Source: Limnephilus marmoratus (taxonomy: Eukaryota; Arthropoda; Insecta; Trichoptera; Limnephilidae). Taken from it: a DNA stretch of 64,000 nt. A model generated the notes under the pieces. It worked only from the letters and a program-made list of their open reading frames with translations. It had not been told where the DNA came from and searched no databases. Shown one piece after another: positions 33,434 through 45,269 of the stretch. Position 1 is the first letter of the stretch. Every line of letters begins with the position of its first letter. The position numbers were made by a program, and so were the translations under genes. Location: assembly GCA_917880885.1 (NCBI GenBank), contig OU862931.1, positions 13,279,337-13,343,336 of the forward strand. The letters run 5' to 3'.

Positions 33434-35842
33434 CTAGCAGCAAAAAAGGCATGAGACAATCTGGCACGAGATTCCCGAACACAGAAGGCACAATGGTAAA
33501 TCGGTAAGTTAAAATATCTTGTATTTAATTAAATTATGTTATTAAATGGCCTTTGAATATTAAAGTACAGTATTATACATAAGTGACCTGCCTCAGCAAC
33601 AATATTTGGTGATGCCTGAACATGTCCACTGAGTCAGCATTAGTATGTAGAGCAATGGGAATACATTATGTATACAGTATATGGCAGTAGTCCCACAATT
33701 GGTGCACTCAAATAAACCCTCACTTGTACTACCATTGCATAGTGGAATCCAAAAGCTTGTCAGCGCATTGTCATTATAGTTCAACAGAAATAGTTGAAAA
33801 GCGCACATTTTCTATGACTTATTAATATATATATTTATATCGAACGTGTCATAGGAATACGTGTGCATTGAACGAGTGCGCGAAAGCACATGACAACCCT
33901 GGAAATTCAAGATTGGAATTTACGCTCTCACAGAGTACCGTGCCGCGAGCACGACAATCTGAGTGCTGCTATTGGCTAGCGGAATAATGTGCATGTTGTG
34001 CCCCTTCCAAATGATTTGTCTACAACGCAATTATGTCCTTTAACTAACTAATCAATTGAAAACATTAATGAAATTGATAATGAATACATGCGGCAGCCTC
34101 ATTGGACTGGAAAACACATCTGAATAACCACCTAATACTTCCACAAGGGACTCTAGACAGCAATGATCAACGCCAAGGAATTGGCTGACTATTTACATCA
34201 CCCCCACCATGCGACCAGCCGAGCCACTATTGGTCAATTCTGAACAAAGGAAAAATCTGAATCGTAAATATTTACGACAGCGAATTCATGTTCCGAAAAA
34301 TTTGGAGCTCAATTTCGAGAAATTGGGAATAATTTAGATCAAGAAATAAACATCATCACCTAAAAATGAGTATATGCTACAAAAACAACCCAAAAACTGA
34401 CGTCTATCAGTGATTGTTGCACTTTAAGAAAAATATTTACTGTTTAAAATTGTACCTAATATCACATATGTATACTTGTACCTTTTCTTGTAAACACAAT
34501 AAAAATGATGTGAGGCTTTGGTATCCTAAGTTGGTAAGATCATGGCAAAAACTATCACACATAATTTTGACACAGCTGACTTCCAATCGTAGCGACCAGG
34601 GAAATTACCTAAAACAAGTACCTTAGAAAAATTAAGGAGGTTCTGTCCCCCAAAAGTCCGACCTGAGTTTGCCCTATAAAAATAGAAGTCAAACCGGTAG
34701 GAAGTCAGTTCAAAACTATCAGCCAAGAAGAAAGATACCAACTCAAGATACCAACAGTCTCCAAGTTCAAACCTCTTTTCAAGTGTTTTAATCAGTCTTA
34801 GATTCAGTTTACCTATCCCAGCATCCCAGTAACCTAAAAACCCCAGTCTCCCACAGTCTCCAAAGTGAAAAATATTTATTTTAATCCAGTACTCAAATCA
34901 GTTTTGCCATTATACCTAGAAGCATTTTTTGTCAAAGTAATAAATTCATTTAAAAGACCAGTGGCGTTCCAAAATCCACTGGCGTACGAAACTCCATTGG
35001 CGTGTCATTGTGGCCAGCTCCCTATTATATTTAGTTTATGTACAAACGTCTAGTACAATATTTCTATTGTATTTTGAGAGGTTTGATTCATATGGTCCTG
35101 CCGTCCGAGATGATGGTCAACAGGCATCCACCAGCCGGGAGGAAGTAGTGCAGCCGACACAGGAATTAGCGGAGACTGAGGAATGGACATTGGTAATTTT
35201 TATTTCATTTATCCTAATTCTCAATACTCGCATTGGTGTCTCAACTGTTCCCGACCGCCCGGAGTCAGTGCGGTGAGACTGCGGCATCTCCAATTGGGGT
35301 GTGTTATGAGACTGAAGGTACTAGGGAGGGAAAGGGGAAGATGGAGAAGTACTTGGCTATTCAGATTTGGTCACCAATGTCACCAAGCATGGCTAAAACC
35401 ATTTCATTCAGTACTGAATGGTGGTGTTACAACAGGGTGATACTGACAGTGTCTTCCACTCTATAATGTGCTATTTATTATTTTTAATGAATAGTTTGTG
35501 GAATAACACAAAGTAATATAGATAAAATTTATTTGCGACCTCCGGATCGCTAGTCGTGAGTCTTACCGCTCGACCATGGAGGCCGTCAATAACGAATAAG
35601 TTGAAATAACTAATCTGCAATATATTTTAATTTCTTTATTTTCCCATAGGTACTTGTGTAAAATGTTATTTAATTATATGGTCTTTTGAAAGGTTTACAC
35701 ATTATTTGTTTTTAAATTGCTTGTTGCTGGTTATAAAACTTGATATTATGTTTATATTTTGTTCAGAAATGAGAATCCAGTTTTCACACTTCCTGAGAGT
35801 CCAGTGATGCCAGTATCACCAACTATTCCTTCCCACGACTGA
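33434..35842 (+). pseudogene. Possible second gene of the Harbinger transposon (spliced, plus strand)
   Basis: Three exon-like pieces are visible: 33434-33503, between a TTGCAG acceptor and a GTAAGT donor; about 35060-35192 (acidic, with REEVVQPTQELAETEEW), ending at a GTAATT donor; and 35767-35842, after TTTTGTTCAG, encoding NPVFTLPESPVMPVS and ending at TGA 35840-35842. PIF/Harbinger elements usually carry a second Myb/SANT-type gene; position and convergent direction fit, but no helix-turn-helix was recognised, and the last two pieces do not join in frame as drawn. Low confidence. Confidence 0.3.
35535..35587 (-). mobile_element. tRNA-derived SINE family T, head fragment
   Basis: On the minus strand GACGGCCTCCATGGTCGAGC and GGTAAGACTCACGACTAG, then GGAGGTCGCAAATAAATTTT, match the heads at 32530 and 56597 with the B-box part deleted. 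It lies in an apparent intron of the plus-strand Harbinger gene. Confidence 0.6.
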
Positions 35843-37514
35843 TGCATATGTTATGAAGAAATCCACATGCGACTATAACTGCCATCGTGGTGTCGAGGTT
35901 CAGTCGTAGGCCATTGAATAAGACCGGAAATCGTCTTTTCCACAATCCATACTGCCTTTCTACCACATTTATGGTTTTAATATGTTTTGTGTTGTAGTTG
36001 TGCTGGTCGGGTGTTTCCGGATCTCAATATGGTGTCACCAGATATTCTGAAATAAAACATACGTTTGTAATAATGTTATATTTTATTATTTTGCAGAATG
36101 TCTTTAAAATCAAGTAAATCCACGTTCAGCTGGGGCACCTGAGAACAAGATGAACAAGGAACAAGAATAATCCACTACGTGCACTCCTTAAAGGCATGGA
36201 GAGCTGCCAACACCAACGTTCCGGATGCCTGTGATTGGTCGATCCGGTGTATTGGTATTGCTTATGTTATGATTAATTATACTATAATTATGCTATGTTC
36301 CTATGCACTGTAAACTATTTTATTATTTATGTAAAACTTGTAAGTTTCTGCCTAGTTTTTTAATGCTGAATCTTTATACGGATGTTTTTTCTGTGGTTTT
36401 ATCAAAAGTTACTGTTAAGTGTTTAGATTCAAAAAATCTTAATTCAAAACAGTTTTTTCGTTTGTTTTTTTTTTTGTTTTGTTTTTTAATTTCCTGAAAG
36501 TTCAACCTCGTAAGATATTTTACGTCGAGTACTGAATATTTAATTTAAAACTAACAAAACTTCATGCATTTTCATTGTTCGACAGTTTAGAGAGAGATGG
36601 TAGTAAAAATAGATTTAAAATCAGTAAATTAACTGCCAAATCATCCACACAGAGAGTTAAAACTTTTTCTAGTAGCCTGGATTCATTTACTGCAATAAAC
36701 AAGACATTTGATCGCAAGAAATTGTTTAATTTGTAAATGTACCTATCTTTCCATTTCCCAACTCTATGGATCAGTGAATGACCGACAACCAACTGAAAAC
36801 ATAACAAATAACTCTCCGAATTAGCTAGTGGGAGAAGAGTTTGGAAGTTTTAGAGAGTTGGCGCAAAGCACATTCAGTCTACCATTAATCGAGTCACCTG
36901 CATTTATCCTTCTTTCAATATATTTACCACCTTCTCAATTCTCATAAACATACTTCCCAAATACACTCTCATTTACCTATTAAATATTATTAATCATACA
37001 CATTTCTTTTAAAGTTATGTTATACAAAAATGTATTTGAATATTTAAACATTAAATATACTTTTAATGGATATCCACTATCTCCAAGAAGTGCTCCATTT
37101 AAGTACTGCCTGTTTCGAACATTGCTTTATCTCAGCAGCCTTGAAACATAAGGGAGTCATGTGTACCTAGCTCCTGGCCATCTCGCTACGATGTCCCTTA
37201 TCCTCATTCTAGCATCCGAAATGGTCTGCACATTAATAGAGAAGTAGCCCTTATTATTTCTGAATGTTTCAGCTTCTGGTCCACCTTTGGGAGAAAGCAG
37301 ATGGTTAACACAATACTTAATTGGTACTATACAGAAAAATATGCAGGTAAAACCAACACACAGCGCTTGTTTGACACTTACATACCCATGGATTGAATTT
37401 TGATGTGAGTGCAATCAATTGCACCTATTGTCTCCATTTGTGATGTGGAAACTTCCAGTTGCATAGAAACGTAAAGCAACAAGCAATTGATTGCATGGCA
37501 AAATTGGGCAGTTT
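35823..37514 (-). pseudogene. PIF/Harbinger transposase (HARBI1-like), spliced and broken
   Basis: Exons on the minus strand: 37514-37386 (after TTTTTTAG; contains LVALRFYATGSFHITNGD and, after an internal deletion and frame change, GAIDCTHIKIQSMG, ending at a GTATGT donor); 37284-37061 (acceptor CCCAAAG; GPEAETFRNNKGYFSINVQT, DIVARWPG, then after a frameshift LLGDSGYPLK); 36046-35823 (acceptor TTTCAG; NVVERQYGLWKRRFPV and MAVIVACGFLHNI). These give the DDE nuclease residues in AIDCT, GDSGYP and VVERQYG. Defects are the deletion in exon 1, the frameshift after RWPG, and an in-frame TGA near 36028. The intron 36047-37060 is unusually long and may contain an insertion. Confidence 0.85.
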
Positions 37515-37559
37515 CTAAAAAATAAATAAACAAAGCATGATAACATTAGATAAAAGGTT

Positions 37560-38106
37560 TTCAGACCTGATAAGTGCTAAATATATTCCACGTGTTATTG
37601 CAAAAATGACACTCGAATAAGTCAAAACTTTACCTTTCGCTTGCGTAAGTCAAGTCAACTTCTATTTGACTCAAGACATATGTAAAACACGAAAACGGTT
37701 ATAAAATTCTCTATCACTTTAATATTTCATTAAAATTTATATCTGCATCTGCATATGTAACCAGAATTATCATCAAGCATATCTGCCCATTCCACTATAT
37801 CTACTATATTCAATATATCAATAATTCAAATTGAAAAAACCAAATCAAAAACCGACAAGATCGTGAACTGACAAGTGACAGATGACAGATCGATCGCGTA
37901 TTTAATGTTCGCTCTGTTGTCAGTTTTTATAAGTAGGTCTTCCTCAAGCGTGTTTAATCCAACAGGCTAGCTTCCTTAAATTTGAGTGTGGTACGGCGAT
38001 CAAGTGCGTTGGGCAAAACGTTTTTGGGCATTTGAACAGAGTTGAGTCAAGATTTGGGCTCAGCCGTTGATCATTAGATTGGACACAACGGCCGTTAGTA
38101 TTGCCC
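37560..38106. other. AT-rich spacer
   Basis: No gene seen. It would include the upstream end of the Harbinger element, but no terminal inverted repeat was recognised. Confidence 0.35.
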
Positions 38107-38299
38107 TGGTGTAAGACCACCATTGAGAATTGAAATGTTGCTTGAAATGGTTTTAGCCGTATTTGGTGTCGAGATCGGAATAGCCAGGTATTTTCCTACC
38201 TTCCTCTTCCCCATCTCCTTCCCTTCCCCACTACCTTCAACCTCACAACGTACCTACCCAAATGGGGATGCAGTACTCACTGGCTCCATACAAAAGCAG
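38107..38299 (+). repeat. Dispersed repeat family U, copy 1
   Basis: TAAGACCACCATTGAGAATT, GTTGCTTGAAATGGTTTTAG, then a CT-rich stretch with TTCCCCATCTCCTTCCC, and TGGGGATGCAGTACTCACTG align with 57230-57400 and partly 63556-63600. No coding capacity. In copy 57230 it directly follows a family T SINE and may be part of a longer unit. Confidence 0.7.
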
Positions 38300-38300
38300 C

Positions 38301-38344
38301 TTTTTATATGAATACCTCACTCTTGTGAGGTATTCATATAAAAA
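38301..38344. repeat. Perfect 20-bp inverted repeat, 4-base loop
   Basis: TTTTTATATGAATACCTCAC at 38301-38320 pairs completely with 38325-38344 around TCTT. It sits at the end of family U copy 1. Confidence 0.95.
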
Positions 38345-39916
38345 AGAAGATTTTTTGATGACGAAATACCGAAATGGAAGTGAGTTGCTGGCGTGCCGTG
38401 TGTCCGAAGTAATTTTTACTTATTCATGTTGAAAATGATGAATAATTTCTAATGTCGAAATTCTTCGTCCAAAGTCCAAACGTCGAACGTAAATAATTAG
38501 CGAGAACACTTTTCTTTTAAATCGATACAGATTATAGGTCCAGAGATTTTCTGATCAGTGGTATAAATTGGTATAATTTAAAAAAAAAAAATGTTATTTC
38601 AAAAACATTGTAATGGGTAAACCTTTCAATAATAATGTAATTATTAGGCAGATTGTTACCTCCACCTTCCAGGTTGTAATTAGATGTTAGGCGAATACCT
38701 CAAGCTAATAAAATTGTGGCTGGTTACCTTGATAAGTATAACGTGTAGAGCAACATTATTTGTGCCACTAAAAAGGTCTGATGTATTTAACATTTCTAAA
38801 AATAAATTAGGATGACTCTACAAAACCTTCTCTTGATTTATGTTTATTCAGTTATCATGAATCCTAATCACCGCCTGAAATTTCTCGGTAATAGCTTTTA
38901 ACAGGCTTCATAATGATTTATTTATTACTGAGATAATCAAATTACGTTATGCCAATCTCAAAATAGAAGCACCTTTCCTTGAAAAATGGTTTTCTGGAAC
39001 AAAGGCCATTAATTTGACTGAAAAATAACTGACAACGTTTTTTGTGCCTTTTCCCATGATGTTATACCACAAATAGATAACAAAGAAACAGTTTCCATCA
39101 GTGGAAAATCCAATAAGTGGAAGCGCCTTGTTTCCTTGGAACTCTGATGTTCCACAATTCAACGAGATTTATGGTAGACGTTTCGCGAAAAATTGTTTTC
39201 CGGATGGATTTCTTTCAATTTTTTTTACCACCATCCTCCGGGCGCTTGTCAAGGGGCTATGATAGAGCTTCAGAGTACCAATAATCATTCGAAATCCAAT
39301 AAATTTTTCCTGTAATACCTTTGATTTATTGGATTTATTTTTAATTATTTTCTCCGGGATTTATGAGCAGGTCTAGATATAAACAAAATGAATGAAACAC
39401 GACTGCAATAATAATAATTGTTTTGACAAGTTCGTAAATTTATGATTTGTGTGGAATTGTTGAACGAAACGAAATATTATGTGTGCGTTTTTTTTTAATT
39501 TGTCATATTTAAAGCATGCTGACAGCATAACACTTTGTTCGTGTAAAATACCGAAAGGTACCCTTAAGAGCGTTTAACCAGCCAGCGGACGAAAATCCAC
39601 ATTTCGTCGAAAGTTGTTCTTACGATCGTGCAGGGCGGTTACAATGAGAAAGATTAATTATTCTCCGTACCAGCTTTTTTAAATTTTAACTCAATATCGA
39701 ATTTATTTCAATTCGAATTAGCTTTAATTTATACCTTCATCAAAAATGCTGAAAGGCGTGATGATAAAACTATTAAAATAATGTACTTTTTGTAGTTATT
39801 TTTTGATTATAAGTATTTGTAATTTTTCAATAATGTCTAAATTTAATAAGAATGTTAAAAAAATCTGAAATATATTAGTTTGTAAGTGCCCAAATAAATA
39901 GACAAATGGACCAATT

Positions 39917-39987
39917 TTCGTCAACACATGTACGTACATATTTTTTAACATTTCGTCAACACATGTACGTACATATTTTTTAATGAT
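39917..39987. repeat. Twofold 35-bp tandem duplication
   Basis: TTTCGTCAACACATGTACGT followed by ACATATTTTTTAA occurs twice in direct succession, nearly without change. Confidence 0.9.
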
Positions 39988-40499
39988 TTTGTTGAAACTA
40001 AAATTAAAATTCTAAAACATGCGTTTGCTAGATAATGTATTGATTTATTTTATTGCATGATTATATTATTTGAAATGGGTGTGGTATAATACAAAATCTT
40101 TTTTGAAAATTTAACAAATCTGCCAACGACCTATGGAATAACCTTATTATACTAAAAATAAAAAAAAATTCTCAAAATTTATTACATGCGAATGCTAGAT
40201 AAAAGAACAATCTTTCGAAATCCATTTATAATTTTTTGTGGAAAAGAGTCAATACGTCTAAAATCTGATTTGAAAATGACATATTTCTGGTTTTCTCTGG
40301 TAATGCCCTCTTAAATGAATTAAAAGAGAAGATAGATTACTGAGACGATGCACGTGGTTACGATGCACTGGGTCCAAACATCATACAAACTTATTCCCCG
40401 TTTTCCTCTCTTGATTTTGACGTTACTTCAAATATTTTTGAAGTGAAACCTCTACAGCACGACATGATGATTACTGCACCTGCGACGCACAACTGCGCT

Positions 40500-40690
40500 C
40501 ATTGACCGCTTTGATTATGATGTCACTTTTAAAGGCTCCTATTGGTTGAGATATGAAACGGAAATTACGCTGGTCTGAGCTCAATGGTCGCTTTGATTAT
40601 GACCTCACTTTTCAAGTATTGGTATTGGTATTTATTTTCAATGGTCGCTTTGATTATGACTTCACTTTTCAAGTATTGGTATATGATACA
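40500..40690. repeat. Imperfect tandem repeat around CGCTTTGATTATGA
   Basis: CGCTTTGATTATGA followed by TTCACTTTTCAAGTATTGGT occurs at about 40589 and 40651, with a diverged unit at 40506. Confidence 0.85.
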
Positions 40691-40963
40691 GAAAGCTCCA
40701 AAAGCAACCGTTTAAAAGACCATGGTTCACTCAAGTTATTCTGAAATCATCGGAAATGAGAATCATATTTAGATTACGATCCGGACATGCACTTATGGGA
40801 AGAATATTGTGTTTGATAGGCCTTTCTGATTCTCCAATATGCTCGGATAATAATATGTGAATAAATTGAAGATGTCGAACCTACATTATCGAAGTGCGTT
40901 AAATATGAAAAACAGATAGTAACAATACTAATTGTTTAGTTATATATTTAATATGGAAAACAC

Positions 40964-41114
40964 TGTTATTATTTTATAAAAGACTTTTTATTGAAGACGT
41001 GTTCACACCATTGACCTTGATTGACATTAGTTCCCAATAGATAAACCACAGATGACAAACATTATAGAAGTAGTTCCTCACTAGTGATGTGCAACATACA
41101 ATAGTGATGTGACA
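40964..41114 (-). repeat. Short 3' LTR candidate of the second Gypsy element
   Basis: On the minus strand TGTCACATCACTATTG starts directly after the purine run AAAGAAAGGGGA (41115-41126), and the candidate ends AATAACA near 40964, with AATAAAA just before the end. TG...CA ends and a polypurine tract support an LTR of about 151 bp; no second LTR was found, so the far border is uncertain. Confidence 0.6.
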
Positions 41115-41158
41115 TCCCCTTTCTTTATTTATACAATAAAATTTTAATTAAATTAACA

Positions 41159-44100
41159 TTACACATTATACCTATCCGGTGGTTTGACAACTCTACCATA
41201 TCTGGTAATGTAAGGGTTGTTAATGTTAATGTTATTTTCTCCCACCTGTCTCTCATCTCCAGCTTTTGCCTCTTCAAGTGCCGGATTAGATTGCATGGAC
41301 AGATGATCATTATTAACGTTTTCATTATATCTCAGTTTTAAGTGAATTCTATTTCGTCTGTACGTGTTACCATAATAATCTTGAATAATATAGGACCTAT
41401 TACATTTTAATTTTTCTTTGACCATAGCTGGTAACCAAGTACTTTTGGGATTTTTCTTAAAGTATACATTATCTCCTGTTTGTAATATAGACATGGGTTT
41501 TGCATTCACATTATAATATTTGGAATTTCTTGCATTATTTTTTTCAATGCACTTTCTGTAATCGGAAAATCTTACAACCTTTGGTTTTAATTTAATTTTA
41601 GCTAAGGGAATATTCATTCTCAAAGTTCTGGACATTAATAATTGAGCAGGTGACGGCAAATTAGCTTTGGGTGTGTTTCTATAATGTAATAATGCTATAT
41701 AAGGATCTGTATTTGTTTCTTTAGATTTTTTAAGAATGTTTTTTATAATTTTAACAGAACTCTCTGCCTGACCATTAGACTGTGAATGATATGGACTAGT
41801 AACTACATGTTCTATGTCCCAATCATATAAAAATGATTTAAATTCAATTGATTGAAAAGGAGGACCTCCATCAGACACTAAAGACATTGGTATTCCATGA
41901 CGTGCAAAAACAGACTTTAAGTGAATTATTACATTTTTTGCAGTGGAATTATTATTGAGAAAAGCAGTTTCTATATACTTTGAATAATAATCTGTTACAA
42001 TAAGGTATGTTTGATTATCAAAATACATTAAATCAATACCTACTTGTTGCCATGGAAACTTATTCATTTCATAAGTTAGCAGTGGTTCCTTCTGATTCGA
42101 AACTTTAAATTTATTGCATATTTGACATTGCTCAATTAAATTTTTTATATCTACTGAAATACTAGGCCAAAATAAAGAATCTCTTGCTAATCTTAGACAT
42201 TTGTTTATTCCTTGATGTCCTTCATGAATTTTATTCAACATTTCTTTTCTCATAGACTGAGGTACTAATAATTTATTACCCTTAAATATGAAGTCATTAA
42301 TAACATGAATCTCGTCTTGAATATTATAATAACATTTTAAAGTGCAATGGACTTTATCTTTACTATTTGGCCAACCTTCGTAATAATATTTTTTTAATAT
42401 TTGCATAGTTTCATCGAAAGCAGTAGCATTACTCAATTTTTTACGATATTCTTCACTAATAGCTAAGTTCATATAGATTGAATTTACATGACAATGTAGA
42501 TCAGACTCATAATCGGGTATATAATGATCTTTCAAAGCAGCTCTAGATAAAGTATCCGATATATACATTTCTTTACCTGGGACATGTACCACATTTAAAT
42601 CGTAAGACTGAAGAGCTAACATCATACGTTGCAATCTAGCTGGTACATCATGTAAAGGTTTTTTAAATAAATAGACAAGAGGTTTATGATCAGTCTGTAC
42701 TGTCACTTTGTTACCATAAACATACTGATGAAACTTATTACAACCAAATTGTATGGCAAATAATTCTTTTTCAATTTGAGCATAATTTTCCTGCGACTGT
42801 GTCATTGTTTTTGAACTATATGCAATTGGACGGTTATTTTGCATGATGACTGCACCTACAGCTGATTTTGATGCATCGACTGACAAGGTTAATGGTATTT
42901 TTGGATCATAATGAATTAAAACTGTTGCATTTGAAATAGCTTCCTTCAAAATTTTAAAAGATTTTTCACAATTCTCGTCCCATGACCATACTACATTATT
43001 TTTTAATAAATTTCTCAAAATTTGTGATTTATCAGACAAGTTTTCAATAAACGGACCTAAATAATTTACCATTCCCAAAAATCGTTGCAAATCTTTGACA
43101 TTTTTTGGAGACGGTAATTCTAATATAGCTTTGACTTTCTCTTTGTCGACTTTTACACCTTCCTTGCTAAAAATATAACCTAGGAAACATACTTCCTTGA
43201 CTAAAAATTTACATTTTGACTTATTTAATTTTAAATTGACTTCTCTAGCCCTTTCCAAGACTTTTCTTAATCTAATGTTATGAATTTCTTCAGTTTCTCC
43301 ATAAATCAGAAAATCATCGACAAAAATTAAAATACCTTCCAGATCCCCAAACAAATCTACCATAATCCTATAAAAAAATTCCGTTGCTGCATTTATTCCA
43401 AATGGTAATCTTAAATACCTGTACCTTCCAAATGGAGTTTGAAAAGTGCATAAATCACTACTTTCTTCATCTAATTTTAGTGACCAGAATCCAGAATAAG
43501 CATCTAAATGTGAAAAATATGCAGCACCTATAAGTTTTGACCTAATTTCATCAATATTTTTTAATGGAAAATATTCTCTCATTATGCAGTTATTTAATTT
43601 TCTAGGATCAAGACAAATTCTCAATTTACCTGACTCTTTGACAGTTATGACGACAGAATTTACCCAAGAAGTAGGTTTAGTAACCTTTTCAATGACCTTC
43701 ATCTTGTCCATGCGATCTAATTCTTCACGAAGACTGTTTTGTAAGGCAAATGGGACTTTTCTCGGAGGATCGACGCACGGTACAGCATCATGGCGAAGCT
43801 TGAGATGAACGACAGGTGGTAGACATCCGAGACCCTGAAATATGTCATTATATTCAGTTAATATGGTGTTACGATTACATTGGACATTTAATACTCTTTT
43901 TACAATCCCAAGTTTTTCAATAGTGGGAAGACCTAAGACAGATTGACAATCTAAACTTGTTACAAAAAATATTATGTTATTTATATTTCCATGTATTTCA
44001 CACATAAGATCACAATGACCAATAATGGGTATTTTATTTCCACCAAAACCTGACACTTTGGTAGAAACTTTTTGTAAAATAGTATTGCATAAATTTAACT

Positions 44101-44746
44101 TTTTAAAGTCTGATATTGAAATTACGTTAATGTCTGCTCCTGTATCCAAAATACAGTCTAATATTATGTTATTAATAATTATATCTAAATGCCATGCTTG
44201 ACTTGAAAATTTACTGTTGTTAATATTTCTTATTGTTGCAATGAAATGTCCCTCAGAGCAATTAGCACTGTCATCATTGGGTATTGAATCTTCTGACTTT
44301 AAATTTCTGATTTTCTTGTAACAATTATTTTTTAAACAGAATTTTGCAAAATGACCAAAAGAATTGCATGACCTGCATTTGATGTTTATAGCTGGGCATT
44401 TGAAGCGGTGATGTTGTCCACATCTTCCACATGGATTGTTGTGACCACTTGACCTTGACGATGATGGTGACGGTGACCCTTGACGATTGGTAAACCCATG
44501 CTGACTTGACGTTGAATTACGATGTGATGATGACGGTGATCCATGACGATTGGAAAATCCATACTGACTTGACGTTGAGTGAAAATGACGATGTGATGAT
44601 GGTGACGGTGATCTTGACTGTCTTGATGTACTTTTGTGATTTATTTGAAGAATGTTTTCTGTGTGTATTTGTTGATTTATTTTTTCAGCGTTGTTTTGTG
44701 ACATTAATATGGTTTTTGCGATTTCTATCGTTTTTTGCAATGACAA
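41159..44746 (-). CDS. Second Ty3/Gypsy element, Gag-Pol polyprotein
   Basis: A single intact frame of 1195 residues. A Ser/Arg-rich region is followed by two zinc knuckles (CGRCGQHHRFKC near 106-117; CRSCNSFGHFAKFC near 124-137), aspartic protease DTGAD at 201-205, and RT with LRICLDPRKLNN and the catalytic FVDDF near 475-479. RNase H follows, with SVDASK near 622. Integrase has HHCC (about 841-877) and the triad D905, D959, E995. The end, RYGRVVKPPDRYNV, is typical of Mag-like Gypsy elements that carry gag and pol in one frame. Most of capsid is missing: the frame starts within gag (SLQKTIEIAK), and upstream the sequence loses similarity by about 44830. The element is thus 5'-truncated although the enzymes look intact. 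Confidence 0.92.
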   Translation of the reverse strand: MSLQKTIEIAKTILMSQNNAEKINQQIHTENILQINHKSTSRQSRSPSPSSHRHFHSTSSQYGFSNRHGSPSSSHRNSTSSQHGFTNRQGSPSPSSSRSSGHNNPCGRCGQHHRFKCPAINIKCRSCNSFGHFAKFCLKNNCYKKIRNLKSEDSIPNDDSANCSEGHFIATIRNINNSKFSSQAWHLDIIINNIILDCILDTGADINVISISDFKKLNLCNTILQKVSTKVSGFGGNKIPIIGHCDLMCEIHGNINNIIFFVTSLDCQSVLGLPTIEKLGIVKRVLNVQCNRNTILTEYNDIFQGLGCLPPVVHLKLRHDAVPCVDPPRKVPFALQNSLREELDRMDKMKVIEKVTKPTSWVNSVVITVKESGKLRICLDPRKLNNCIMREYFPLKNIDEIRSKLIGAAYFSHLDAYSGFWSLKLDEESSDLCTFQTPFGRYRYLRLPFGINAATEFFYRIMVDLFGDLEGILIFVDDFLIYGETEEIHNIRLRKVLERAREVNLKLNKSKCKFLVKEVCFLGYIFSKEGVKVDKEKVKAILELPSPKNVKDLQRFLGMVNYLGPFIENLSDKSQILRNLLKNNVVWSWDENCEKSFKILKEAISNATVLIHYDPKIPLTLSVDASKSAVGAVIMQNNRPIAYSSKTMTQSQENYAQIEKELFAIQFGCNKFHQYVYGNKVTVQTDHKPLVYLFKKPLHDVPARLQRMMLALQSYDLNVVHVPGKEMYISDTLSRAALKDHYIPDYESDLHCHVNSIYMNLAISEEYRKKLSNATAFDETMQILKKYYYEGWPNSKDKVHCTLKCYYNIQDEIHVINDFIFKGNKLLVPQSMRKEMLNKIHEGHQGINKCLRLARDSLFWPSISVDIKNLIEQCQICNKFKVSNQKEPLLTYEMNKFPWQQVGIDLMYFDNQTYLIVTDYYSKYIETAFLNNNSTAKNVIIHLKSVFARHGIPMSLVSDGGPPFQSIEFKSFLYDWDIEHVVTSPYHSQSNGQAESSVKIIKNILKKSKETNTDPYIALLHYRNTPKANLPSPAQLLMSRTLRMNIPLAKIKLKPKVVRFSDYRKCIEKNNARNSKYYNVNAKPMSILQTGDNVYFKKNPKSTWLPAMVKEKLKCNRSYIIQDYYGNTYRRNRIHLKLRYNENVNNDHLSMQSNPALEEAKAGDERQVGENNININNPYITRYGRVVKPPDRYNV

Positions 44747-44829
44747 TGCAGAATCTTGTCGAACTCATCGGAAATTCAGAATTTAATAGACTCAACCGAG
44801 TTTAATGCCTTATCGAGAATAATAAAAGT

Positions 44830-45269
44830 TATTAGATCATGTAAACTGGAAAATATTTGAAAGTGATTTTTTATATAAAATGAATGTAAAAGGACTAAGT
44901 ACCCTTTAAAGAACATTAGATATTATAAAGATAATATAATAATTTAAAAACAGACGAGGCAAAAAAATGACAACATTGGGTGAGTCAGAAGCCTCGTTAA
45001 AATACATGATATTAAAAAAAAATTATTGGTTAAGATTATTTCGGTTAAATTTCGCTTCTGCCGCGTGTAAAACGCACTCGATTTAAAAAAATATATATAA
45101 TGTAGATATCGGCTTGTAGCGTGTTGGTAAGTTTTGTTTTAAGTTATTTCTTATAGGAGTTATGATTCCCCAAAAATTGTTAAAATTGCCTGTTTTGAAC
45201 GCCATCGAAAGATGTTTAGTATACGAACTAGACAATATATTAAAAAAGAAATAAAGACTAACAAACATA
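44830..45269. other. Spacer, no gene fixed
   Basis: AT-rich. A plus-strand open stretch (about 45161-45280) ending at the palindrome encodes basic residues, possibly an end of a PLE protein, but it is too short to assign. Confidence 0.35.

Larger units (their letters stand above)
38345..40963. other. AT-rich region with small tandem duplications
   Basis: No gene recognised. It contains the 35-bp duplication at 39917-39987 and the threefold repeat at 40500-40690. Confidence 0.5.

Noticed and set aside
44506..44805. 99-residue plus-strand frame
   Set aside because: It is antisense to the Ser/Arg-rich part of the Gypsy Gag-Pol frame and arises from its codon bias.
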